This document shows, piece by piece, positions 17,028-25,130 of a stretch of 64,000 bases of DNA. Numbering within the stretch: the first letter of the stretch is position 1; each line of letters begins with the position of its first letter. The translations under genes and the position numbers were made by a program. Source of the DNA: Fodinibacter sp963833495 (GTDB lineage Bacteria > Actinomycetota > Actinomycetes > Actinomycetales > Dermatophilaceae); contig CAWHYJ010000001.1 in assembly GCA_963833495.1 (NCBI GenBank), positions 124,001 to 188,000 on the forward strand, in the 5' to 3' direction. Under the pieces are notes generated by a model. The model was not told the DNA's origin. It did not search any database and saw only the letters and a program-made list of their open reading frames with translations.

Positions 17028-18053
17028 TCATGTGCGGGTGATGGCGTCGCGGTAGGACGGCAGGGCCGCGCCGCCGTCGGCCGTGCGGTCGACCGAGGTC
17101 GCGGCCAGCACGGCCCGCACGATCGCGAGCGACACGCAGTCGGCGGCGGCCGTCTGCAGCTCGACCTCGTCGATGCCGGTGACGGCCGGCCGGGCGCTGG
17201 TCGCCAGGGCGAACGTCGTGTCGCCGTCGTAGGCGGTGTGCACTGGTGACAGGGCGCGGGCGAAGCCGTCGTGGGCCACGCCTGCCAGCTTCTGGCACCC
17301 CGCCTTGGTCACGGTGACGTCGGTCGCCACGACGGCCAGGGTGGTGGCGATGCCGGCTCGCAGCCGCTCGGACTCCTCTGCCACCGCGGCCCAGTAGGCA
17401 GCCGCGCGCGCGGCATCCGGGGTCGGCAGGCTCTCCTCGGTCGCCAGGTGCGCCGCGAACAGCCGCCCGTCGGGCCCGAACGCCGCCCCCACGGCGTTGA
17501 CGACGACGAGCGCACCGACCGTGGCCCCCGACGCGAGCACCGCGGACGCCGTGCCCACCCCGCCGCGCAGGCCGCCGGTCCGCGCCCCGGTTCCGGCGCC
17601 GACCGAGCCGGAGGCCACCGGCCCGCCGACCGCAGCGCGGTAGGCCGCCACCCCGTCAGCCGGCCCGGGGGAGTGCCGCCAGGAGCCCCCTCGGCCGAGG
17701 TCGAACAGGATCGCCGCCGGCACGATCGGCACCCGCTCGTGCGGCTCCGGCCCGACCGGCCAGCCGGCGCCGGCCTCGTACGCAGCGGCGGCCACGCCGT
17801 CGGCGGCCGACAGGCCGAACGCGCTCCCACCGGCGAGCACCACGGCATCCACGGTGGTGACCAGGTTGCGCGGGTCGAGCAGGTCGGTCTCGCGGGTGCC
17901 CGGGCCGCCACCGCGCACGTCGACGCCGCCGACGGTCCCGGGTGGCGGCACGACCACGGTCACCCCGGTGAGCCAGCCCGGCTCGTCACGGGTGGTGTGG
18001 CCGACGCGCACGCCGTCGACGTCGGTGATGGCGTCGTGGGGTCCGGGGTGCAC
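17028..18053 (-). CDS. P1-family peptidase (DmpA/NylC-like N-terminal nucleophile hydrolase)
   Basis: 341 aa. ITDVDGVRVGHTTRD, GGVDVRGGGPGTRETDLLDP, VVLAGGSAFGLSAADGV and SVGAGTGARTGGLRGGVGTAS are hallmark segments of the P1 (formerly S58) family, which self-cleaves into two subunits and acts as aminopeptidase or amidase on small peptides. GTG start with CATGCT 6 nt upstream. It lies within the guaB-guaB3 interval that is tighter in mycobacteria. Natural substrate unknown. Confidence 0.88.
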   Translation of the reverse strand: MHPGPHDAITDVDGVRVGHTTRDEPGWLTGVTVVVPPPGTVGGVDVRGGGPGTRETDLLDPRNLVTTVDAVVLAGGSAFGLSAADGVAAAAYEAGAGWPVGPEPHERVPIVPAAILFDLGRGGSWRHSPGPADGVAAYRAAVGGPVASGSVGAGTGARTGGLRGGVGTASAVLASGATVGALVVVNAVGAAFGPDGRLFAAHLATEESLPTPDAARAAAYWAAVAEESERLRAGIATTLAVVATDVTVTKAGCQKLAGVAHDGFARALSPVHTAYDGDTTFALATSARPAVTGIDEVELQTAAADCVSLAIVRAVLAATSVDRTADGGAALPSYRDAITRT

Positions 18054-18066
18054 GCGCCCAGCATGA

Positions 18067-18102
18067 CGGATGCCGGCCCCGCAGGTGCGGGACCGGCATC
18101 CG
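18067..18102 (-). terminator. hairpin after the MFS exporter gene
   Basis: CGGATGCCGGCCCCGC and GCGGGACCGGCATCCG form a 16-bp stem with one mismatch and loop AGGT, 18 nt beyond the MFS stop. It also lies just upstream of the P1 peptidase start. Confidence 0.65.
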
Positions 18103-18119
18103 GTCTGGGCGTTGAGCCC

Positions 18120-19745
18120 TCAGTGCATGATCACCGTGGAGGCGACCTCGTCGGCGGACGCGTCGTCGAGCAGGTGCGACTCCTCGTGCTTGCGCGGCAG
18201 GAAGTATGCCGGGATCAGGGTGAGCGACAACAGGATCGCGGCCACCCAGAAGGTGTTGGCGAACGCAACGGCCATCGCCTCGTGGATGGCGGCCATCAGC
18301 GCCTCCTGGCCCTTGGCGAGCAGGGCGGCGACCTCGGGGAACTTCGCCGCGATGGCGCCGAGCTGCGCGGGGTCCTTGACGCCGGCCGTCGCCTCGTTGA
18401 AGGCGGTCGACGCCGCGAGCAGGGGGTCGTTCTTGAGCCCGTTCGTGAGCACGACCGACATGATCGCGACACCGATCGACGAGGCGACCTGCTGGCTGAT
18501 GTTGAGCAGCGTCGAGCCGCGGGCCACGTCGTGCGACTTCAGCGTCTTCAGCGCCGAGGTCATCAGCGGCATCATCGTGGCGCCCATGCCCATACCCATG
18601 ACGAACAGGACCGGGAGGATGTAGCTGTAGGGCGTGGTCGCGGTGAGCTGGGTCAGCGCGAACATGCCGCCGATGATGGCCACCAGCCCGAAAGGCACGA
18701 TGCGGCCGACCGGCAGCTTGTCGGTGAGCGCGCCGGCGATCGGCATCGTGATCATCGCGCCGAGGCCCTGCACGGCCATCAACCAGCCGGCCTGCAGCGG
18801 GGTCTCGCCGCGCACCTGCTGGAAGTAGGTGGGCACGAGCAGCAGCCCGCCGAAGAAGGCCGCGGCGAACAGGAACATGGTCAGCACCGACACCGTGAGG
18901 TTGCGGTTGCGGAACAGCCGCAGGTCGAGCAGCGGGTGCTCGGTGCGGAAGCTCCAGAGCACGAACGACGTGATCATGACCAGCCCCAGGGTGCCCCAGA
19001 AGATGACCTTGAACGAGAAGAAGGTGCCCTCGCCGGGGATGGAGGAGACGCCGTAGAGGAACATCGCCAGACCGGGCGACATCAGCGCCGCGCCGACCCA
19101 GTCGAAGGACTCACTCGGGGTGGGGCGGTCGGAGGCCAGCACGAAGAAGGCGTAGGTGATCGCGGCGATGCCGATCGGCACGTTGATCAGGAAGATCCAG
19201 TGCCAGGAGTAGTTGTCGATCAGGTAGCCGCCGAGGATGGGGCCGAAGATCGGGCCGAGCAACATCGGCACGCCGAGGATGGCCATCAGGCGGCCCATCC
19301 GGGCGGGGCCGGCCGCGCGGGTCATGATCGTCATGCCGAGCGGCATCAGCATGCCGCCGCCGAGGCCCTGTAGGAAGCGGAAGCCGATCAGCATGCCGAT
19401 CGAGCTCGCCGTGGCGCACAGCATCGAGCCGAGCGTGAACAGCAGCAGCGCGGTCATGTAGAGGCGCTTGGTGCCGAACCGGTCGGCCGCCCAGCCGGTG
19501 AGCGGGATGACCATGGCCAGCGCCAGGGTGTAGGCGATGACCGACCAGGTGACGGTGGAGTAGAGCAGCGGGGCGCCCGGCTCACCGAACTCGGTCTGGA
19601 AGGTCGGCAGGGCGACGTTGACGACGGTGATGTCGAGGATCGACATGATCGCGCCGAGCACGACGACACCGGCGATCTTCAGGACCGCCCCGTCGATCTT
19701 GTCGGGGTAGACGGGGGGCGCGGTCTGCGCTGGTGCTGATGACAC
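18120..19745 (-). CDS. MFS transporter, DHA2 (EmrB/QacA-type) drug efflux family
   Basis: 541 aa with about 14 predicted membrane helices. MSILDITVVNVALPTFQ is helix 1 of DHA2 exporters (Asp in TM1), DRFGTKRLYM the loop 2-3 motif A, and RFLQGLGGGMLMPLG motif C-like. Proton-driven export of drugs or metabolites is the family role; the substrate is unknown. The frame is open 36 codons upstream, but GTG 19745 follows GGAG by 5 nt and gives a normal N-terminus. Divergent from guaB3. Confidence 0.9.
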   Translation of the reverse strand: MSSAPAQTAPPVYPDKIDGAVLKIAGVVVLGAIMSILDITVVNVALPTFQTEFGEPGAPLLYSTVTWSVIAYTLALAMVIPLTGWAADRFGTKRLYMTALLLFTLGSMLCATASSIGMLIGFRFLQGLGGGMLMPLGMTIMTRAAGPARMGRLMAILGVPMLLGPIFGPILGGYLIDNYSWHWIFLINVPIGIAAITYAFFVLASDRPTPSESFDWVGAALMSPGLAMFLYGVSSIPGEGTFFSFKVIFWGTLGLVMITSFVLWSFRTEHPLLDLRLFRNRNLTVSVLTMFLFAAAFFGGLLLVPTYFQQVRGETPLQAGWLMAVQGLGAMITMPIAGALTDKLPVGRIVPFGLVAIIGGMFALTQLTATTPYSYILPVLFVMGMGMGATMMPLMTSALKTLKSHDVARGSTLLNISQQVASSIGVAIMSVVLTNGLKNDPLLAASTAFNEATAGVKDPAQLGAIAAKFPEVAALLAKGQEALMAAIHEAMAVAFANTFWVAAILLSLTLIPAYFLPRKHEESHLLDDASADEVASTVIMH

Positions 19746-19857
19746 GTTGGCTCCATGTCGGGTGGGGGCGATGTGGTCTACCGTGCGGCCGCGTCGTCGA
19801 CCCCTCGTGGGGGCGGCGGGCCGGGCGGCGGCGGCAACGGTGCCGACGGTCAAGTGT

Positions 19858-19868
19858 GCCTCACCTAA
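19858..19868. promoter_or_regulatory. weak DtxR/IdeR-like half-site
   Basis: GCCTCACCTAA (TTAGGTGAGGC on the minus strand) matches one half of the 19-bp iron box consensus; the other half matches poorly. It lies between the MFS exporter and guaB3, about 115 nt from the exporter start. Confidence 0.2.
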
Positions 19869-19979
19869 CCCCCCGGACGGAATCGATTTCTGCTAGCAGC
19901 GGACACCCCGCGGACCGGGAATACCACGAGGTCAGGATCGCTTCGCCGTCCCGTCGCTCCACCCCCGGAGCCCCGTCGA

Positions 19980-19985
19980 TAGGGT
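19980..19985 (+). promoter_or_regulatory. putative -10 hexamer TAGGGT, leaderless guaB3
   Basis: TAGGGT ends exactly 6 nt before the GTG start of guaB3. Confidence 0.55.
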
Positions 19986-19991
19986 GACCCG

Positions 19992-21113
19992 GTGACCGAG
20001 ATCGAGATCGGCCGCGGCAAGCGCGGCCGCCGGGCCTATTCCTTCGACGACATCGCCATCGTGCCGTCGCGCCGCACGCGCGACCCCGAGGAGGTCTCTG
20101 TCGGCTGGCAGATCGACGCGTACCACTTCGACATCCCGGTGATCGCGGCGCCGATGGACTCGGTGATGTCGCCGCAGACCGCCATCACCCTGGGCAAGCT
20201 GGGCGGCCTGCCGGTGCTCGACCTCGAGGGGCTCTGGACCCGCTACGAGGACCCCACCCCGCTGCTCGCCGAGATCGCCACCCTCGACCCGGTGCTGGCG
20301 ACCACGCGCATGCAGGAGATCTACCGCGAGGAGATCCAGCCCGAGCTCATCGTCGAGCGGCTGCGCGAGATCCGCGCCGCGGGCGTCACGGTCGCCGGGG
20401 CGCTCACCCCGCAGCGCACCCAGCAGCTGTGGAAGACCGTGGTGGATGCCGGGGTCGACCTGTTCGTCATCCGCGGCACCACGGTCTCGGCCGAGCACGT
20501 CTCGGGCCGCGCCGAGCCGCTGAACCTCAAGCGGTTCATCTACGAGCTCGACGTGCCGGTCATCGTCGGCGGGGCCGCCTCCTACTCCGCGGCCCTGCAC
20601 CTGATGCGCACCGGTGCGGCCGGCGTGCTCGTCGGCTTCGGCGGGGGAGCGGCGCACACCACCCGGCGCACGCTCGGCATCCACGCCCCGATGGCGTCGG
20701 CGATCGCCGACGTCGCCGCCGCGCGCCGCGACTACCTCGACGAGTCCGGTGGCCGCTACGTGCACGTCATCGCCGACGGCGGCATGGGCACCAGCGGCGA
20801 CATCGTCAAGGCGGTCGCCTGCGGCGCGGATGCCGTGATGCTCGGCGCCGCGCTCGCCCGGGCCACCGACGCGCCCGGCCGCGGTTTCCACTGGGGCCCC
20901 GAGGCGCACCACCCCGAGCTTCCCCGTGGTGAGCGGGTCGAGGTCGGGGCCGTCGCCGGGCTCGAGGAGATCCTCTTCGGCCCCAGCCGCGTCGCCGACG
21001 GCACCACCAACCTGGTCGGCGCCCTGCGCCGGGCGATGGCCACCTCGGGCTACCTCGACCTCAAGGAGTTCCAGCGGGTCGAGGTCGTGGTCGCGCCCTA
21101 CCAGCGCAGCTGA
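19992..21113 (+). CDS. guaB3: GuaB3-family IMP dehydrogenase-related protein
   Basis: 373 aa. AYSFDDIAIVPSRRTRDPEEV and PVIAAPMDSVMSP are the N-terminal IMPDH-like motifs, but the CBS pair is absent and the catalytic GSICTTR loop is replaced by GFGGGAAHTTRR, without the cysteine. This is the actinobacterial GuaB3 family (M. tuberculosis Rv3410c), not expected to be a normal IMP dehydrogenase. Phosphate-site residues (ADGGMGTSGDIVKAVACGAD) are kept. Leaderless-type GTG start. Confidence 0.92.
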   Translation: MTEIEIGRGKRGRRAYSFDDIAIVPSRRTRDPEEVSVGWQIDAYHFDIPVIAAPMDSVMSPQTAITLGKLGGLPVLDLEGLWTRYEDPTPLLAEIATLDPVLATTRMQEIYREEIQPELIVERLREIRAAGVTVAGALTPQRTQQLWKTVVDAGVDLFVIRGTTVSAEHVSGRAEPLNLKRFIYELDVPVIVGGAASYSAALHLMRTGAAGVLVGFGGGAAHTTRRTLGIHAPMASAIADVAAARRDYLDESGGRYVHVIADGGMGTSGDIVKAVACGADAVMLGAALARATDAPGRGFHWGPEAHHPELPRGERVEVGAVAGLEEILFGPSRVADGTTNLVGALRRAMATSGYLDLKEFQRVEVVVAPYQRS

Positions 21114-21182
21114 CCCGGGTCCGGTCCCGACGGCCCGAGTGCCGCACCTCACGGAACGGTCACGCGAGCGGGGCTGGATGGT

Positions 21183-21188
21183 TACCCT
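21183..21188 (+). promoter_or_regulatory. putative -10 hexamer TACCCT, leaderless aldehyde dehydrogenase gene
   Basis: TACCCT ends exactly 6 nt before the ATG at 21195. Confidence 0.5.
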
Positions 21189-21194
21189 TCGGTA

Positions 21195-22784
21195 ATGGCC
21201 GAAGTCGTCGCAGACCCCGAGACCACCCCCAGCGCAACGTATGCCGTCGACCCGGCCCGCGTCCGAGCGCTCATCGCGCGGGTGGTGGCCTCCGGAGACG
21301 GCGGCGAGGAGCTCACCAGCACACCGATGACGGGGGCGCCGCTGGCGCACCTCCCGCTGGCCACGGCCCGCGACGTCGGGGTGGCCGTCGACACCGCCCG
21401 GGCAGCCCAGCAGCGCTGGGCCGCGACGCCGGTCGAGGAGCGCGCCGCCGTGCTGCTGCGGGTGCACGACCTCGTGCTCGACCGGCAGAGCGAGCTGCTC
21501 GACCTCGTGCAGCTCGAGTCGGGCAAGGCCCGCTCGCACGCCTACGAGGAGGTCGCCGACTGCGCCATCGTGGCGCGGCACTACGCCCGGCGCGGCCCGG
21601 CGCTGCTGCGCGAGACCAAGCACGTCGGAGTGCTGCCCGTGCTCTCGCGCGCCGTCGAGCACCACCGTCCCAAGGGCGTCGTCGGCATCGTCTCGCCGTG
21701 GAACTACCCGCTGAGCCTGGCCGTCACGGACGCCATCCCGGCGTTCCTCGCCGGCAACGCCGTGGTGCTGCGCCCCGACGTGCAGGGGTCGCTCACCGCG
21801 CTCGCGGCCGCGGAGATCTTCGCCGACGCCGGGCTGCCCGAGGACCTGCTGCAGGTCGTGCTCGGCCACGGCGAGCCTACGGGCCAGGCCGTGGTCGACC
21901 GCGCCGACTACGTCAGCTTCACCGGGTCGACGGCCACCGGCCGCCGGGTCGCCCAGTCAACCGGCCAGCGGCTGGTGGGGGTCAGCCTCGAGCTCGGCGG
22001 CAAGAACACCATGTACGTCGCCGCCGACGCCGACCTGCGCCGGGCCGCCGCGGGAGCGGTGCGCGCCTGCTTCGCCTCGGCGGGGCAGCTCTGCATCAGT
22101 GCCGAGCGGCTCGTCGTGCATGCCGACGTCTACGACGAGTTCGTGCCGCGGTTCGTCGAGCTGGTGTCGCAGATGCGCCTGTCGACCGGCTTGCACTGGG
22201 GCGCCGACATGGGCAGCCTCGTCAGCGCAGCCCAGAAGGAGAAGGTGCTCGGCCACATCGACGACGCGGTCGGCAAGGGCGCCCACGTGCTCACCGGTGG
22301 GCGCGAGCGCCCCGACATCGGGCCGCTGGTGGTCGAGCCGACCGTGCTCGAGGGCGTCACCTCGGCGATGGCCTGCCGCGACGAGGAGACCTTCGGACCG
22401 GTGGTGTCGCTCTACCGGGTCGGCTCCGACGACGAGGCCGTACGGATGGCCAACGACACCGAGTACGGCCTCAACGCGTCGGTCTGGACGCGCGACGTGC
22501 GCCGCGGGCGCCGGATCGCGGCCGGCATCCACGCCGGAACGGTGAACGTCAACGAGGGCTACGCCGCGACCTGGGGCAGCGTCGCCGCACCGATGGGCGG
22601 CATGAAGTCCTCCGGTCTGGGCAGGCGGCACGGCCGCGAGGGCCTGCTGAAGTACACCGAGACCCAGAACATCACCTCCCAGCACCTCGTGCCCATCGCG
22701 CCCTTCGGCGGGATGTCGGACGAGACCTACGCCCGGGTGCTCACCGGGGCGCTTCGCGTCATGAAGGCGGTTCGACTCAAGTGA
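21195..22784 (+). CDS. succinate-semialdehyde dehydrogenase-like aldehyde dehydrogenase
   Basis: 529 aa NAD(P)+ aldehyde dehydrogenase. GIVSPWNYPLSLAV is the cofactor-binding region, LELGGKN holds the general-base Glu and FASAGQLCISAER the nucleophilic Cys; DEETFGPVVSLYRV and GMKSSGLGRRHGREGLLKYTE follow as in the family. Best fit is the NADP+-dependent succinate-semialdehyde dehydrogenase (GabD2-like) branch; substrate not certain. The stop overlaps the GTG of the GMC oxidoreductase (GTGA), so they are an operon. Confidence 0.85.
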   Translation: MAEVVADPETTPSATYAVDPARVRALIARVVASGDGGEELTSTPMTGAPLAHLPLATARDVGVAVDTARAAQQRWAATPVEERAAVLLRVHDLVLDRQSELLDLVQLESGKARSHAYEEVADCAIVARHYARRGPALLRETKHVGVLPVLSRAVEHHRPKGVVGIVSPWNYPLSLAVTDAIPAFLAGNAVVLRPDVQGSLTALAAAEIFADAGLPEDLLQVVLGHGEPTGQAVVDRADYVSFTGSTATGRRVAQSTGQRLVGVSLELGGKNTMYVAADADLRRAAAGAVRACFASAGQLCISAERLVVHADVYDEFVPRFVELVSQMRLSTGLHWGADMGSLVSAAQKEKVLGHIDDAVGKGAHVLTGGRERPDIGPLVVEPTVLEGVTSAMACRDEETFGPVVSLYRVGSDDEAVRMANDTEYGLNASVWTRDVRRGRRIAAGIHAGTVNVNEGYAATWGSVAAPMGGMKSSGLGRRHGREGLLKYTETQNITSQHLVPIAPFGGMSDETYARVLTGALRVMKAVRLK

Positions 22785-24637
22785 CCACGAACGACACGTC
22801 CACCACCCGCGAGCCCGAGGTCGACGTGGACGTCGACGTCGTGGTGGTCGGGTCGGGCTTCGGCGGCTCGGTGACCGCGCTGCGGCTGGCCGAGAAGGGC
22901 TACCGGGTGCTGGTGCTGGAGGCGGGTCGGCGCTTCGAGGACGACGACTTCGCCAAGACGTCGTGGGACACCCGCAACTACCTCTGGGCGCCCCAGCTCG
23001 GCTGCTACGGCGTCCAGCGCATCCACCGGCTTCCCGACGTCGTCGTCCTCGCGGGCGCGGGGGTCGGGGGTGGCTCGCTCAACTACGCCAACACCCTCTA
23101 CGTGCCGCCGACGCCGTTCTTCCGGGACGAGCAGTGGGCCGACATCACCGACTGGGAGAGCGAGCTCGCACCGCACTACGAGACGGCCAGCCGGATGCTG
23201 GGCGTGGTCACCAACCCGTGCCACGGCATGGTCGAGGAGCTCATGCAGCGCACCGCGGAGGACCTGGGCGTCGGGGAGTCGTTCCGCAAGACCCCGGTCG
23301 GCGTCTTCTTCGGCAAGCCCGGCGAGACGGTCGACGACCCGTACTTCGGTGGCGCCGGCCCCAAGCGCACCGGCTGCACCGAGTGCGGCAACTGCATGGT
23401 CGGATGCCGGGTGGGCGCCAAGAACACGCTGCGCAAGAACTACCTCGCGCTCGCCGAGAACCTCGGGGTCACCATCGAGCCGATGCGCACCGTGACCCGG
23501 CTGGGGGTCGTGCCGGGAACCGAGGGTGAGCACGCGGCCTACCGAGTGCTGCACGAGCGCACCGGTCCGGTGACCGGGCGCGACCCGCAGGTCGTGACGG
23601 CCCACCGGGTCGTGCTGGCCGCCGGGGCCTGGGGCACCCAGACGCTGCTGCACGACATGAAGGCGAAGGGCGAGTTGCCGCGCCTGTCGGACTACCTCGG
23701 CCACCGCACCCGCACGAACTCGGAGGCGCTGCTCGGCGCGATGGCGCAGCACGTGCCCGAGGGCGACCTCGACCTGACCAAGGGCGTGGCGATCACCTCG
23801 TCGTTCCACGTCGACGAGACGACGCACGTCGAGAACTGCCGCTACGGCAAGGGCTCGAACGCCATGGGCCTGCTCGCGACGGTGGCGGTGCCGGGCGGCA
23901 CGGGGCGGCCGCGCTGGGTCGAGCTGCTGCGCAAGGTCGGCAGCGACCCGATGGGCCTGCTGCGCCTGATGCCGATCCCGCGGCACTGGAGCGAGCGGAT
24001 GATCATCGGCCTGGTCATGCAGAGCCGCGACAACTCGCTCCACGTGTCGGGCAAGCGCGGCTTGTTCGGTCGGCCCGGGCTCACCTCGCGCCAGGGGCAC
24101 GGCCACCCGAACCCGACCTACATCCCGCAGGGCCACGAGGCGATGCAGGCGCTGGCGAAGCGTCTGGGCGACGCCACCGGTGACTACACCGCGGCCGGTG
24201 GCTCGTGGTTCGAGGTGTTCGACGTGCCGATGACCGCGCACTTCCTGGGCGGGGCCACGATCGGCTCGTCGCCCGAGCGGGGTGTGGTCGACGGGTACCA
24301 CCGGGTGTGGGGCTACCCCGGCATCTCGGTGGTCGACGGCTCGGCCGTCTCGGCCAACCTCGGGGTCAACCCCTCGCTGACGATCACTGCGCAGGCCGAG
24401 CGAGCAATGTCGTTGTGGCCCAACCGTGGTGACGCCGACCAGCGCCCGGCACAGGACGAGCCGTATGCCGTGCTCGCGCCGGTGCCGGCCCGCAACCCCG
24501 CGGTGCCGGCCGGGTTCCCCGTGCGCGTGGAGCCGCTGGTCCCGGTCGAGGCGCTGGCCCGCTCGGCGCGGTCGGCTCAGCGGGCCGCGGCACCTGCCGA
24601 CCCGGTGTCGGTGGTTGGCGCCACGATGGGCGGATGA
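22781..24637 (+). CDS. GMC-family FAD oxidoreductase, cholesterol-oxidase-like (ChoD type)
   Basis: 618 aa. VVVVGSGFGGSVTALRLAEKG is the FAD Rossmann motif; GAGVGGGSLNYANTLY the GMC motif; a four-Cys segment TGCTECGNCMVGCRVGAKN is characteristic of this subgroup; TAHFLGGATIG and VVDGSAVSANLGVNPSLTI lie near the C-terminal active site. Its position after guaB3 matches choD (Rv3409c) of M. tuberculosis. A substrate of steroid type is inferred only from that relationship. The frame is open far upstream inside the dehydrogenase; the GTGA overlap gives this start. Confidence 0.86.
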   Translation: MTTNDTSTTREPEVDVDVDVVVVGSGFGGSVTALRLAEKGYRVLVLEAGRRFEDDDFAKTSWDTRNYLWAPQLGCYGVQRIHRLPDVVVLAGAGVGGGSLNYANTLYVPPTPFFRDEQWADITDWESELAPHYETASRMLGVVTNPCHGMVEELMQRTAEDLGVGESFRKTPVGVFFGKPGETVDDPYFGGAGPKRTGCTECGNCMVGCRVGAKNTLRKNYLALAENLGVTIEPMRTVTRLGVVPGTEGEHAAYRVLHERTGPVTGRDPQVVTAHRVVLAAGAWGTQTLLHDMKAKGELPRLSDYLGHRTRTNSEALLGAMAQHVPEGDLDLTKGVAITSSFHVDETTHVENCRYGKGSNAMGLLATVAVPGGTGRPRWVELLRKVGSDPMGLLRLMPIPRHWSERMIIGLVMQSRDNSLHVSGKRGLFGRPGLTSRQGHGHPNPTYIPQGHEAMQALAKRLGDATGDYTAAGGSWFEVFDVPMTAHFLGGATIGSSPERGVVDGYHRVWGYPGISVVDGSAVSANLGVNPSLTITAQAERAMSLWPNRGDADQRPAQDEPYAVLAPVPARNPAVPAGFPVRVEPLVPVEALARSARSAQRAAAPADPVSVVGATMGG

Positions 24638-24948
24638 GCGGTCCGGAATCCGTGCAGCAGTGGTCGTTCCGTGCCCCGGTGTGGCAGTGGCGCGAGGGCA
24701 CCTGGCGGTTCGTCACGGTGCCCGAGGCGGTCAGCGACGAGGTCGACGAGGTCGTCGGCGACGGTGCCGGCGGGTTCGGCTCGGTGCGGGTCGAGGTGAC
24801 CGTCGGGCGCACGGTGTGGCGCACCTCGCTGTTCCCCTCCGCCGAGGAGGGCGCCTACGTGCTGCCCGTGAAGAAGGCCGTTCGGGTGGCCGAGGGCCTC
24901 GCCGACGACGACGTCGCCGAGGTGACCATCAGGCTCCTCGACCGCTGA
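24634..24948 (+). CDS. DUF1905 domain protein
   Basis: 104 aa. The segment FRAPVWQWREGTWRFVTVPE, then GGFGSVRVEVTVGRTVWRTSLFP and YVLPVKKAVRVAEGL, is the full DUF1905 beta-barrel-like domain. Function unknown. Coupled to the GMC oxidoreductase by an ATGA overlap. Confidence 0.88.
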   Translation: MSGPESVQQWSFRAPVWQWREGTWRFVTVPEAVSDEVDEVVGDGAGGFGSVRVEVTVGRTVWRTSLFPSAEEGAYVLPVKKAVRVAEGLADDDVAEVTIRLLDR

Positions 24949-25073
24949 CGTCAGTTCTCCGACGGGGCCACGTTCTCCAGGGTGGACCGCCGTTGTCGTC
25001 GAGAGGGGCCGGGTCATTCGTGCGGAAATCGCGCCGCCCCGGCCGTCGCCGCGCAGCATCCTCGCCCTGGCCG

Positions 25074-25079
25074 TATGCT
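25074..25079 (+). promoter_or_regulatory. possible -10 hexamer TATGCT for the secreted repeat protein
   Basis: TATGCT lies 51 nt before GTG 25131, giving an mRNA leader of about 45 nt that includes GGAG. No clear -35 was seen. Confidence 0.35.
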
Positions 25080-25130
25080 GCGTTCGCGCCGGGGGATCGG
25101 CGCCATCCACCACACCTCCTGGAGCCCCTC

